A DNA stretch of 64,000 nt, from the NCBI GenBank assembly GCA_019637295.1, contig JAHBVX010000002.1, positions 62,001 to 126,000 on the forward strand, in the 5' to 3' direction. Positions 40,801 through 49,193 of the stretch are shown here, piece after piece. The stretch comes from Polyangiaceae bacterium. GTDB lineage: Bacteria; Myxococcota_A; Polyangia; Polyangiales; Polyangiaceae. Under the pieces are notes generated by a model, which did not search any database, was not told where the DNA came from, and saw nothing but the letters and a program-made list of their open reading frames with translations. Each line of letters opens with the position of its first letter. Positions within the stretch are counted from its first letter, which is position 1. The position numbers were made by a program, and so were the translations under genes.

Positions 40801-42776
40801 ACTCGATCACGACCTACCGGGTCGCGCTGTCCGCGGTGTCCGCGCAGGGCGAGCTCGGCAGCCTCACGCTGCCGCTGGTGGCGTTCCAGGACTTCTTCGT
40901 GGACGTGACCACTCCGCCCACGCTGAGCCAAGGCGATCAGGTCAGCGTGCCCGTCACCGTGTTCAACTACCTGCCCGAAGTGCAGAGCGTGCGCTTGACC
41001 CTCGAGTCCGATGGCTTCGAGGTGCGCGGGAAACCGGAGCTCGAGCTCGCGCTCGGTCCGAACGAGACCCGGGGCACGAGCTTCACCGTACGCGCCACCG
41101 CGGCGGGCTCGCGGCTGCTCCGCGTGAAGGCCGTGGGCAAGACGCTCTCGGACGCCGTGGAGCGCAGGCTCGACGTCCAACCCGACGGTCGGCCCCGAGT
41201 GACCGTGCACAGCGGCGTAGTGGGGGCAGCCACGCGCGTGAGCTTCGACGTCCCCGCCCAGGCCATCGCGGGCGGCACGTCCCTCGCCGTCAAGCTCTAC
41301 GGCGGCACGTTCAGCCAGATGGTCGAGGCGCTGGACGGCGCGCTGAAGCGCCCCTCCGGCTGCTTCGAACAGACGTCGTCCACCACGTACCCCAACGTGC
41401 TGGTGCTCGACTACCTGCGGCGGACGAAGGCGTCGAGTCCGACCGTCGAGCAGCTCGCGAGCGCGTACATCGACCAGGGCTACCAGCGCCTGCTGTCCTT
41501 CGAGGTGTCAGGCGGCGGCTTCTCCTGGTTCGGTGGCCCACCGAGCAGCACCGTGCTGTCGGCGTACGGGCTGCTCCAGTTCCACGACATGTCGACGGTG
41601 CGGGTGGTGGACGAGGCGATGATGCAGCGCACCCGCTCGTACCTGTACGCTGCTCAGCGCAGCGACGGCGCCTGGCAGGCGGATGGCGCCTCCGGGAGCG
41701 CTGGCCGAAGCGACCGGCTCGTCACGGCCTACATCGCCTGGGCGCTGGCGCAGACCGGCGAGTCGGATCCGCGCCTGGCTCGCGCCCTCGACTGGCTGGC
41801 GGCCGCAGGCGACGACGATCCCTACGCGCTGGCCCTGACCGGCGCGGCCCTGCTCGCCGGCGGTCGCAGGGACGCAGCCACGTCGCGTGCCGCCGCGCTC
41901 GCCAAGCGGGTACGGCGCGGCGGCTCCCTCGCCCACTGGGAGTCACAGGAGCGTGGACTGACCGGCGGCTACGGAGAGAGTCTGAACATCGAGGCCACGG
42001 GGCTGGCGGCTCAGTTCCTCGCCGCTGCGGGCGTCGAGCGTGAGCTGCGCCAGGAGGCCCTCGGCTGGCTCGTCTCGAAGCGCGACGCCAACGGACTCTG
42101 GTCGTCCACCGCGTCTACCGTCGCCGCGCTGCGCGCGCTGCTCCACGACGCGAAGCCCGCCCGCGGCGGGAACCAGCGGGTGACGGTGCGAGTCAACGGC
42201 GAGCCTGTGAAGGAGCTCACCCTCGAACGGGGCGCCCTGGACGTGCACCACCTGGTGTCGTTGTCCAGTCACGCGCGGAGCGGCGACAACATCATCGAGC
42301 TCGAGGCGGCGAAGGACTCGGACGTCGCCTACCAACTGGTGGGGACGCACCACGTGCCGTGGGGAAGCGCGGCCGCAGCCGCGGCCGAGGCGCCCATCTC
42401 GCTGAGGGTCGACTACGGCTCACGCCGGGCCACGCCGGGCAAGACCTTGGAGGTCCGCGTCGACGCGCGCTGGAACCTGCAGCGCGACTCGGGCATGGTG
42501 CTCATCGAGGTGGGCGTCCCGCCGGGCTTCGACGTGCTGACGGAAGCCCTCGAGGGGCTCGTCGAGTCCGGGGTCGTCGCGCGCTACTCCATCAGCGCCA
42601 GCCGCGTGGTTCTCTACTTGAACCAGCTCGCGCAGGGCACCCCCGTGAAGCTCGGCTTCCGCTTGCGCGCGCTGCTGCCGGTGCGCGCCCTCGCTCCCGC
42701 TTCCGTCGCCTACGCCTACTACTCACCCGACGCGCGCTTCGAGACTCGGCCGGTGCACGTCTCGGTGGATCCCTGA
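37827..42776 (+). CDS. Alpha-2-macroglobulin family protein with inserted membrane helices
   Basis: 1649 residues from GTG 37827. N-terminal anchor helix (about 14-34), macroglobulin beta domains (about 45-600) with TALTTDKPLYQPGQIVHLR and SDPNETKV. Then six hydrophobic segments (about 681-707, 731-757, 765-790, 800-825, 840-870, 880-905), then the A2M domain (FPETLLWLPEIVTDPSGRA), a thioester domain with PSGCFEQTSS (Gly1178-Cys1179-Phe-Glu1181-Gln1182) and a C-terminal receptor-binding-like domain. Thioester A2M proteins trap peptidases. The helix block in the middle is unusual for the family. A pair with a penicillin-binding protein 1C is common elsewhere but absent here. Confidence 0.9.
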   Translation: MGSPVERDPTWLGGGWFWTVVGLGVFISACAVGWQWRLRDEGPGEFRVLSLEAPDQVTVGGKERIRALVHDLRDGRPIAGERVELLAFVDEQPELKLASGVTDAGGEWIAEAQLPASKWSSLTFAAYIVRDGESSARTVSPAGRRAPTTALTTDKPLYQPGQIVHLRALAFDSSARPAAGTEVVFTVSDPNETKVFRQTRKTSEFGIAHADFTLASEILLGDYTVEVAGTQAFARQKIRVERYALPKGKVTLEIEHDGSRPGEAARGTLAAVWSFGKPIVDAKVTLQRSAAGQSPVAEGRTDAKGEYRFVLPPPVQAGALVGVVELEGGTTLEGKTNVGTAATKVRVEAIPESGTLVPGVENRLFVVVSDDLNGPVSATVRGDPELPSAETDANGIAVLSVVPHVGQRWYPVTATTERGQKGTGDAAVHQHGSDGGKYGGGAQVPRPLLIRAAKPVLPAGGSSPMQVLAPEGDTGTVHLALWKGGRLLSTARATANGDVTDVPLAVPPSARGLVIVEAKLFGSGGLLQGQRFLLADGAGDLVLEASTKQSTHPPGSRAALDVTVRGPGGPARVALGLSAVDEAFFALAELRPDLERRLLTMEHELGPYRSRHTDRFGARTEYAPSERVSPDVPGVLEADSDSVRFAALGLLSKTLRSTTAGAWFDVTALPEVAAEQKRRAGGAGILGVGALGLSCIAAFVAFGFWRIGRAPPVPEVPAADRQAFSGAMRRLMFTWLLASALPLVGVLLVMLLTGQGRMFGLQRLGHVVGGTWALVAVACFAWQSRALGGIRSTALAQALPALARVLWLAPAGMLVCHLAIALSLSARLEWLLTVLSERHLPAVLCALLLAVQLPFGVMAMLRTLATTSTGAGRRSWLLLSRASFVGLPLTLIGLGVLAYRSATTPRTRWDFYEVQREEAYEDVDHKEGGTGTRAKGEEGSMGAPRFAVTGPADNPGGVPIRVRSYFPETLLWLPEIVTDPSGRARIEIPLADSITTYRVALSAVSAQGELGSLTLPLVAFQDFFVDVTTPPTLSQGDQVSVPVTVFNYLPEVQSVRLTLESDGFEVRGKPELELALGPNETRGTSFTVRATAAGSRLLRVKAVGKTLSDAVERRLDVQPDGRPRVTVHSGVVGAATRVSFDVPAQAIAGGTSLAVKLYGGTFSQMVEALDGALKRPSGCFEQTSSTTYPNVLVLDYLRRTKASSPTVEQLASAYIDQGYQRLLSFEVSGGGFSWFGGPPSSTVLSAYGLLQFHDMSTVRVVDEAMMQRTRSYLYAAQRSDGAWQADGASGSAGRSDRLVTAYIAWALAQTGESDPRLARALDWLAAAGDDDPYALALTGAALLAGGRRDAATSRAAALAKRVRRGGSLAHWESQERGLTGGYGESLNIEATGLAAQFLAAAGVERELRQEALGWLVSKRDANGLWSSTASTVAALRALLHDAKPARGGNQRVTVRVNGEPVKELTLERGALDVHHLVSLSSHARSGDNIIELEAAKDSDVAYQLVGTHHVPWGSAAAAAAEAPISLRVDYGSRRATPGKTLEVRVDARWNLQRDSGMVLIEVGVPPGFDVLTEALEGLVESGVVARYSISASRVVLYLNQLAQGTPVKLGFRLRALLPVRALAPASVAYAYYSPDARFETRPVHVSVDP

Positions 42777-43153
42777 GGAGGCGGAACCCTCTCGGCGTCT
42801 GCGCTGCTCGCTCTCGCGGTCGCGCTCGCGTGCAAGAAGAAGAACGCGCCCAGCCCCGAGACGGTGGCGCGCGCGGCGGAGCTCAACGTGCGTCACTGCA
42901 TCAGGATCTGCAGCAACTCCAGCCGTCCCCCCAGCGTGCGCAAGCGCTCGAAGCGCTCGGAGTGCACGACCCCGCGACCCGCGATCATGCAGTTGACGCC
43001 GCCGGGCCCCATCGGCCCGACCGAACGTTGCGTGGCCGGTGCACCCACTGGGCACGCCAGCGCCGTGGTGATCATCCCAGTCGAGTACTGCTTCGCGTCG
43101 AAGCTCGTGTCGATCATCCTTCACTTCCAGGCAAGAACACCACGGCGCCGCGG
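42777..43153 (+). pseudogene. Lipoprotein-like frame without start codon
   Basis: Directly after the macroglobulin stop, in the same frame, GAGGAGG (42776-42782) looks like a ribosome site. It is followed by a hydrophobic stretch ending in a lipobox-like ALAC and KKKN, then CIRICSNSS and VVIIPVEYCFASKLVS. No ATG, GTG or TTG precedes the signal. Either the start has mutated or a rare start is used. The frame stays open beyond 43153, into the end of the convergent lipoprotein gene, and closes at 43355. I list it as a probable broken lipoprotein gene. Nothing else is seen in this gap. Confidence 0.4.
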
Positions 43154-44179
43154 TCAGCACGCCTTGCCGCCACTACAGACACCGCCGCTACAGACGCACG
43201 GGCACACGGTGCCGCAGGTCCCACAGTTCGAAGGGTCGCTGGCCAGGTTGGTCTCGCAGCCAAGCTTGCTGGCATCGCAGTTCCCGAAGCCAGGGTTGCA
43301 CAGCACACCGCACTTGCCGCTCGTGCACGTCGCGGACGCGTTGACGCCGGCTTGACACGCGCTGTTGCAGGCGCCGCAGTGCATCGTCGAGGAGAGCGAC
43401 GCCTCGCATCCGTTCGCCGAGTTGGCGTCGCAGTTGCCCCACCCGAGGCTGCAGCTGACGAGCACACAGCTCCCGTCGCTGCAGGTCGCGTTGGCGTTCG
43501 CCAGAGCGCATTTGTTCCCACAGCCGCCGCAGTGGCTCGTGTTGCTCTTGGTGTCGATGCAGCTGGCGCCGCACCGAGTGTAGGCGGGGTTGCACTGGAT
43601 GTCGCACTGGCCATTGACGCAGACTCCCACGCCGTTGGGCGCGCTGGGGCAACCGTTCCCGCACGTCCCGCAGTTCTGCGAGTCCGCCGCGAGCTCGACG
43701 CAGGCGCCGCTGCAGTTCGTGGTGCCGGAGGGGCAGCTCGTCGCGCACTGGCCGGTGGCGCACACCTGATTCTGCCCGCAAGCGTTGTCGCAACTCCCAC
43801 AGTGAGCCACGGTGTTGACCTGAGTCTCGCAGCCGGGCTCGGCCGTGCAGTCGCCCCACCCGGGCTCGCAGGACGCCACCGCGCACTCGCCCTCCGCGTG
43901 GCAGTTCGTCTGCTGCGCGTGCGGCAACGAGCAGGGCTGACACGACGCGGCGCCGCAGCCGTGGGCCACGGAGTTCTTGGGCACGCACTCGTTGCCGCAC
44001 TGCTTCGTCTCGGCGCCGCACACCAGGCCGCCCTCGGGCCCGGCGTCCAGCGCCGCGCCGCTGTCCCCGGCACTCCCACCGCTGGGGGCTCCGGCCGCGC
44101 CACCGGCGAGCTCGTCCAGGGAGTTGACCGAGCAGGCAGCCACCGCGCCCAGGAGCACGAGCCAGAGGCGACTTCTCAT
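43154..44179 (-). CDS. Cys-repeat lipoprotein, relative of the 32-34 kb protein
   Basis: 341 residues from ATG 44179 (lipobox AAC, Cys16). A Gly/Ala/Ser spacer and then Cys repeats of the same type as the 624-residue protein (CVPKNSVAHGCGAASCQPCS; HCGSCDNACGQ; NCGTCGNGCPSAPN; HCGGCGNKCALAN; HCGACNSACQAG; NCGTCGTVC) with GWGDC/GFGNC turns. An in-frame GTG at 44359 would add 60 residues that do not look like a signal. Surface protein of unknown role. Confidence 0.85.
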   Translation of the reverse strand: MRSRLWLVLLGAVAACSVNSLDELAGGAAGAPSGGSAGDSGAALDAGPEGGLVCGAETKQCGNECVPKNSVAHGCGAASCQPCSLPHAQQTNCHAEGECAVASCEPGWGDCTAEPGCETQVNTVAHCGSCDNACGQNQVCATGQCATSCPSGTTNCSGACVELAADSQNCGTCGNGCPSAPNGVGVCVNGQCDIQCNPAYTRCGASCIDTKSNTSHCGGCGNKCALANANATCSDGSCVLVSCSLGWGNCDANSANGCEASLSSTMHCGACNSACQAGVNASATCTSGKCGVLCNPGFGNCDASKLGCETNLASDPSNCGTCGTVCPCVCSGGVCSGGKAC

Positions 44180-44520
44180 CCCAAGCAGGATACCACCGAG
44201 TGGCACGTCGTTGCCTTTCGACGTGCGGCTCAGCACCTCGAACTGGCGGAGGGTGGCGCACACAGGGAGGCAGCGCTCGAAGCACGCTACACTGGGGTCC
44301 TCCGCCCAGCAGGCTGCTTCGGCGCGACTCGCGCGCGGAGCGTCGCACATCGCGCTCACTTGACGCCGTCGTCAGTGTGACTACACTTTCCGTCATCATG
44401 CATGGTTGAGTTGCCGTCCGCGCCGCCGAGGAAGACCCTCGCGCCTGCGCCGACGAGCCCAACTTCTCCTGCCCGTCTCTAACCATTCCCTAGATTTTCC
44501 GCGCATTTGCGGGTGTTCTC
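44180..44520. other. Gap without supported gene
   Basis: 341 bases between divergent genes. A short frame (44401-44481, 26 codons, beginning MVELPSAPPRK) and an upstream extension of the 43154-44179 gene exist but are not supported. The last 60 bases are less GC-rich (around 44475-44510), as expected for a promoter of the 44521 gene. No RNA gene or repeat seen. Confidence 0.5.
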
Positions 44521-44931
44521 ATGAAGCTCAAACGCATCGTGCTGCTTCGGCGCGACAGCGAGCGGCTCGGCACTCTGTTGCTGGAGCAAACCGACGTTCC
44601 TGCCGCCATCATCCAACTGCTCGACGACAAGCTGTCGCGAGCCAAGCTCGTCGATTCGCACGACGAAGCCGCCAACATCGTCACGATGGGTTCGGTCGTC
44701 GTCGTACGCCGTCCGCCACAGTCCCGGGTCCGTCAGCTTCGGCTCGTATACCCCGACGACGCGGCTCCGACCCAGGGTTCGGTCTCGGTTCTCTCGCCGC
44801 TCGGCGTGTGTGTGCTCGGTCATCTCGAAGGCGAGGTCTGCGACGTCGGAGACATGGATTTCCTCGATGGAACAAGCGTGGAGTCGGTCAATCGCGCGCC
44901 GCTGGCCCGTGCTGGCGGGGATAACCGGTGA
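44521..44931 (+). CDS. GreA/GreB C-terminal-like (Rnk-type) protein
   Basis: 136 residues from ATG 44521. The C-terminal domain of transcript cleavage factors is visible: NIVTMGSVVVVR, LRLVYPDDAAPTQGSVSVLS, PLGVCVLGHLEGEV. The last 30 residues do not follow the family (usual glycine- and tryptophan-containing end), so the tail may be altered. Without the coiled-coil finger it would resemble Rnk, which competes with GreA/B at RNA polymerase's secondary channel. A regulatory role is inferred. Confidence 0.7.
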   Translation: MKLKRIVLLRRDSERLGTLLLEQTDVPAAIIQLLDDKLSRAKLVDSHDEAANIVTMGSVVVVRRPPQSRVRQLRLVYPDDAAPTQGSVSVLSPLGVCVLGHLEGEVCDVGDMDFLDGTSVESVNRAPLARAGGDNR

Positions 44932-45055
44932 CGTGGAGGCAGGGCCGAGTCTCGCGAGCCGAGCCACACGGAAGCTCGCGCCACGCGCTGCCGACATGGG
45001 GTAGTGATGGGGGACAGCGCGGCGCGCATCGTCATCAAGGACGGAGCGGCGCGGG

Positions 45056-46831
45056 TCATCGGCACGACTCGTCGGCGACGCGCGGCTTGCGCTCGAAGCC
45101 TTGCCCCGTCACGAAGCCTCCGCTTGGGCGATACGTCAGGCGCTGTTCCTTGCCGGCGCGTCGCACGGCGATCACGACGTCACGGACCAGGCGGTCCGGC
45201 GTGTACTTGAGCGTGGCAATCTCGTCTCCGTCGACGAGACCCGCCCGCGCCGCCGGGCCCTTGGGATCCAGCTCCGACACCGTCATCGGGCCCTGCTCGT
45301 GGGACCGGGGTCGAAACCCGAGCGCGTAGCGTTCGTAGCCACGCGGAACCGCCGTGAAGCACCGCCCGAGGGCCTCCGTCGGCACGACCGCCGGTGTGTC
45401 GCCGCGGAGCACGCCGGAGTCGAGACGAGGGGCGTCCGGGCCCAGCTCGACCTCGAGAGCACGCACGAACCGCTCCGGCGGCAGCGGCGCGCCGGCTGCC
45501 CGAGCCTCGGGGAAGAGCGCCCGAAGCACCGTTCCCAGGCTGCGCTCGTCGCGACTCTTCTTGCGGATCGCCCCATCGAGCACCAGCGCGTACAGGGCGC
45601 CGCGGGCGACGATCAACACGCCAGCCTCGTGCGGCGGCTCGCGCACCAGCGTGTGCAGGGGGCGTTTCGTGAGGTGGTGGGTAGCGTGCACCCGCATCAC
45701 CTGTTCGATGTCGTCGCGGTACTCCTCTGGGGTGAGCAGCCCGAAGCGAAAGAGCAAGTCGCGCGTCAGCCAACGATTCACGCCATCGTCGAACCAAGCA
45801 CGCTCCAGGGTGAAGCTCGCGTCGGCGGGCGCGATGGAGAGCTGCGCGCCGAGCCACTCGCGCATCATCTGTTGCATCGCGGCGATGCGCAGCGGTCCGT
45901 CCCAAGTCTGGGACACCCCCGTGTGGATCAGCACGCTCGCCGCTCGTCGCATGACGTCGAACTCCCCTGCGGGTCGCGCGTCGCTGACGAGCAAGGTCAT
46001 CGATGGCGAGGACGTGCGCGCGTCGAAATGCTGACGTGCCGCCGTACGGAAGCCGGCGATCTCGGCCACGACCTGCCGCGGATCGAAGCTCGAGTAGCCG
46101 AGCCAGGCAGCTCGGTCCACGCCCTCGGGCGCTTCGAACTCGGCCGTACCCAGCGTACCCACGAGCACCGTCGAGCGCCGCAGCGCGTCGGCGGTCGCCT
46201 CGGTTTTCACGGGTGAGCCGAGCCCAAGGGTGGACGCAACCCGTGCGCCCGGTGCGAACACCGCGCTCGCGACCGAGATCTGCACCGATACGGGTTCCCG
46301 TTCTGCCGTCTCGGGCAGGAGGTACATCGCCTCGCCCGAGAAGCGTGCTTGATTGGGATCCAGCGATGGCGCCAGCGGCCGGGCGGCTGAGAACGGCTCC
46401 CCCGCGACGCGATACCTCGCGGATACCGGTCCCTCCGGTGCCCGTCTCATCGTCACTCGGATGCCACCTTGCACGACCGACGTCGCCTCGTGCTCGATCT
46501 CTCCGCGTGGGTCCTCGAACTGCAAGTCCGACACCCCGCTCGAACCGTGCTTCATCGTCCAGATGCGATCGCGTCCGTGCAATCGCGACGTGACGCGCAC
46601 GGCGAAGTGCGCCGCGTTCGGCTTGGGCTCCACGTCGATCAGCAGTCGCACCGGCGACTCGGGAGCGGCGTCGGGGGTCGGCGCGACCCCAGGGGTGCGC
46701 TCCTGCGCGATCGGGGGCGTTGCGGGTCCGGGCGACGGCGGTGCGCACGCGACCAGACAGAGCGCGACCCAACCGAGTTTCCAACGCACCGGCACCGCGG
46801 AAGGGTGGCTCGACTCCGGGTCGCGACGCAA
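45056..46831 (-). CDS. M61-like peptidase homologue lacking HExxH, with PDZ domain
   Basis: 591 residues, lipobox LVAC (Cys29). Order: N-terminal beta domain as in M61 glycyl aminopeptidases (about 60-240), a helical region around 300-420, and a C-terminal PDZ domain (about 500-570; LDPKGPAARAGLVDGDEI). At the place of the zinc motif HExxH the sequence reads AAMQQMMREWLGAQLS, and the later zinc-ligand region reads WFDDGVNRWLTRDLLFRFG. The fold markers are kept but the zinc ligands are gone, so it is probably a non-catalytic, substrate-binding or chaperone-like lipoprotein. Confidence 0.7.
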   Translation of the reverse strand: MRRDPESSHPSAVPVRWKLGWVALCLVACAPPSPGPATPPIAQERTPGVAPTPDAAPESPVRLLIDVEPKPNAAHFAVRVTSRLHGRDRIWTMKHGSSGVSDLQFEDPRGEIEHEATSVVQGGIRVTMRRAPEGPVSARYRVAGEPFSAARPLAPSLDPNQARFSGEAMYLLPETAEREPVSVQISVASAVFAPGARVASTLGLGSPVKTEATADALRRSTVLVGTLGTAEFEAPEGVDRAAWLGYSSFDPRQVVAEIAGFRTAARQHFDARTSSPSMTLLVSDARPAGEFDVMRRAASVLIHTGVSQTWDGPLRIAAMQQMMREWLGAQLSIAPADASFTLERAWFDDGVNRWLTRDLLFRFGLLTPEEYRDDIEQVMRVHATHHLTKRPLHTLVREPPHEAGVLIVARGALYALVLDGAIRKKSRDERSLGTVLRALFPEARAAGAPLPPERFVRALEVELGPDAPRLDSGVLRGDTPAVVPTEALGRCFTAVPRGYERYALGFRPRSHEQGPMTVSELDPKGPAARAGLVDGDEIATLKYTPDRLVRDVVIAVRRAGKEQRLTYRPSGGFVTGQGFERKPRVADESCR

Positions 46832-46909
46832 GGCGGTTTCCGCGCCTCCCGCCGTGGTACAGCGCGCCCATGGCCGCCGACGTCATCACGGAGGCCATCA
46901 TCGAAGCAC

Positions 46910-47530
46910 ATGACATACGACCGCTCGTACTGGGAAGAGCTCTGGGCGAGGACGCTGCGCGAGCACCCGGACAAGGTCGCGCAGCATCCGCCGAACGCGC
47001 ACCTGGTCGCCGAGGTTGCCCGCCTCAACCCCGGCCGCGCCCTTGACGCGGGCTGCGGCCACGGAGCGGAGACGCGGTGGCTCGTTGCGCAGGGCTGGGA
47101 GGTCACGGCGGTCGACTTCTCGGCGAGTGCGCTCGCGCACGCGATGACCACTGCCGAGGCGTTGGGCCCGGAGATCGCCGAGCGCATCACGTGGGTCGAG
47201 GGCGATCTGGCGGTGTGGACGCCGCCGCCGGCGCACTTCGACCTGGTGGTGTGCCTGTACGTTCACGTGGCGGGGTCGGTGGGCGAGATGGTGCGGCGGA
47301 TGGCGAGCGGAGTGGCGCCTGGGGGTGCGTTGCTCATGGTCGGCCACTGCCCCGTCGATCCCGCGACGGGAGCGCCGACGGCCGCGTCGGGTCAGGTACA
47401 GGTCTCCGTCGAGAGCGCGGTCGCCGCACTCGATCCGGGCGAGTGGGAGCTCGTGGTGGCGGGGGAGCGGCCGCGCGCGGTCGCGGGAACGGGTGTCGAT
47501 GCCGTGATCCTTGGGCGGCGTCGGGGGTGA
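46910..47530 (+). CDS. Class I SAM-dependent methyltransferase
   Basis: 206 residues from ATG 46910. SAM-binding motif I ALDAGCGHGAETRWL, motif II EVTAVDFSASAL, then VEGDLAVW and DLVVCLYVHVAGS, followed by GGALLMVGH. Resembles tellurite-resistance TehB-like or small-molecule methyltransferases; no acceptor can be named. Divergent from the peptidase homologue, with starts 78 bases apart. Confidence 0.9.
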   Translation: MTYDRSYWEELWARTLREHPDKVAQHPPNAHLVAEVARLNPGRALDAGCGHGAETRWLVAQGWEVTAVDFSASALAHAMTTAEALGPEIAERITWVEGDLAVWTPPPAHFDLVVCLYVHVAGSVGEMVRRMASGVAPGGALLMVGHCPVDPATGAPTAASGQVQVSVESAVAALDPGEWELVVAGERPRAVAGTGVDAVILGRRRG

Positions 47531-47934
47531 GCTGCAGCGCAGCCGCTCTCCGTGTCGTTCAGCATCCAGTCCGGAGAGACCGCGGCTCGCGGAGGAGGGC
47601 GTAGCCGGACGGGCAGGTGCCCACGAGGAGCGCGAGCCTCGAAACCTCACTCCTGAAACACCACCGGCATCACTCTGGGCCGGCCCGAGTCGTCGAAGAA
47701 CGGGGAGCGATTGGCGTCGCCGCGCCACCAGGCGGCGCCGAGCACCTGGGGTAGTGAAGCAGCACGCAGCCAGGATTGCGGACATTTTCTGTCCTCAATG
47801 AGTGAGGCTTCAACGCCGAGCGCGAGACTGCGGCGCGGGGCTGGGTGCCGCTGCCGGCGGGACGACCGGCTGCCCTCCCGGAACGCGCTGGGGTTCGCGC
47901 GCGCTCGTCGCCGAAGTCGCGCTACACTGGGCGC
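47531..47934. other. Gap with a coding-like relic at 47647-47790 (minus strand)
   Basis: The minus strand carries a frame ending at 47647 that reads LPQVLGAAWWRGDANRSPFF, then DDSGRPRVMPVVFQE and a stop. Its composition is coding-like, but the frame has no clear start and upstream (toward 47940) it runs into the antisense of the next gene. I do not recognise a family. The remaining bases contain nothing I can support. Confidence 0.3.
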
Positions 47935-48561
47935 ATGCGCGACGGCAAGGAAGCGCTCCGGAACCAGATGAACGTCCTCGAGGAAGAGCTCGCGGCGAAG
48001 GACGCGGAGATCGCCAAGCTGAAGGCCGCCGCGGAGCAACGCGACAAGCCCGCGCCCCAGCCGCAGAAGGCGAAGCCACCGCCCGTGGTCGAGCCGCTCG
48101 ATCCCTCGCAGGTTCGCGTCGGCAAGCCGCTGTCGGACGGGACCATCCGCTACGTGGTGCGACCCATCGAGTGGGTGTGGGTACTCTTCGCGGCGTGCCT
48201 CGGCGGCCTCATCACCGGCGTCGTCCTGTACGATGGCGGCGGAGAGCGCCCCTGGATCGTCCCGTTGGTCTTCGGCATCTTCCCGTTCCTGTTCACTTGG
48301 AACGCGGGCGTCGACGTCGATCCGCGCACGCGGCGCATGCGCGCGTGGTCCGGGCTCGGCCCCATCCGCGTCACCCGCTTCACCGTGGCCAGCGTGAAGG
48401 CGCCGCGCGTCCACAGCAGCAAGTCTGACGAGGGCCCGGGCACGTGGACCGGCCTCCACTGGAACGACGAGTACCTGCGCACCACGTTGAAGCCCGATCA
48501 GGTCAGCGCGCTGGTCGCCGAGCTCCGGCAGCTGTCCCCAGGCCCACGGAAGAGCTCGTGA
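47935..48561 (+). CDS. Membrane protein with N-terminal coiled coil
   Basis: 208 residues from ATG 47935. An N-terminal coiled coil (about 5-40; NVLEEELAAKDAEIAKLKAA), a Pro/Lys spacer, two membrane helices (about 77-98 and 104-120; VWVLFAACLGGLITGVVLY, IVPLVFGIFPFLFTW), and a soluble C-terminal domain (VDVDPRTRRMRAWSGLGP). No enzyme motif. The stop overlaps the next gene's GTG (GTGA), so it is coupled to the AgmX-like lipoprotein. Confidence 0.65.
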   Translation: MRDGKEALRNQMNVLEEELAAKDAEIAKLKAAAEQRDKPAPQPQKAKPPPVVEPLDPSQVRVGKPLSDGTIRYVVRPIEWVWVLFAACLGGLITGVVLYDGGGERPWIVPLVFGIFPFLFTWNAGVDVDPRTRRMRAWSGLGPIRVTRFTVASVKAPRVHSSKSDEGPGTWTGLHWNDEYLRTTLKPDQVSALVAELRQLSPGPRKSS

Positions 48562-49175
48562 CCCGCGCCTGGCCCGCCCACCGCGCGCTCTGCCTCGCCG
48601 AGCTCCGGCGGCGCCACCACCCCCGCCTCGTGACCCTGGTTGCGGCCCTGGCCCTGGGAGGGTGCGGCGCCGGAGTGAGCCAGCGAGCCGAGGCGACCCC
48701 ACCGGTCCTGGTGGAGGTCGCTCCGCCAACGGACGAGTCGACCGAGCAGCCTCCGGACGAAGCTCTCGAGCTCGATGACTCCGGCGACGCTCCCGGGGAG
48801 GGCATCCCCGCGGTCTCGGCCAGCGAGGAGAGCTACGACTCCGGCCCCGCCGGTCCGTCGCCCACCTCCGGCCCGATCGCAGCTTCCGGCTTCCTCGACC
48901 CGAGCCTCATCCAGCAGGTCATCAGGCAGGCACTCCCGCTCATCAAGTCCTGCTACGAGCGACAGCTCGTCCTCACGCCCACCCTCCGAGCGCGACTTGC
49001 CGCCGAGTTCGTGATCGACACGAGCGGCAACGTCACGTCCGCGAGCGTGCGGACCGGCAGCGCCGAGCCGTCGTTCGACCGCTGCGTCGTCGCCATCATC
49101 CAGCGCCTGAAGTTCCCCGCCCCCAAGGGGGGCACGGTCAAGGTCGCCTACCCGTTCGTGTTCGCGCCGGGATGA
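48558..49175 (+). CDS. AgmX/PglI-like (TonB-type) lipoprotein
   Basis: 205 residues from GTG 48558, overlapping the previous stop; an in-frame GTG at 48630 would give a shorter signal. Lipobox ALGGC. A Pro/Glu spacer then a C-terminal domain with QVIRQALPLIKSCYERQLVL, RLAAEFVIDTSGNVTSASVR and FDRCVVAIIQRLKFP, the AgmX/PglI C-terminal family linked to gliding motility in Myxococcus. Supports a motility- or envelope-related role, not proven here. Confidence 0.8.
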   Translation: MTRAWPAHRALCLAELRRRHHPRLVTLVAALALGGCGAGVSQRAEATPPVLVEVAPPTDESTEQPPDEALELDDSGDAPGEGIPAVSASEESYDSGPAGPSPTSGPIAASGFLDPSLIQQVIRQALPLIKSCYERQLVLTPTLRARLAAEFVIDTSGNVTSASVRTGSAEPSFDRCVVAIIQRLKFPAPKGGTVKVAYPFVFAPG

Positions 49176-49193
49176 GCCGCTCCTCGCTCGTGT

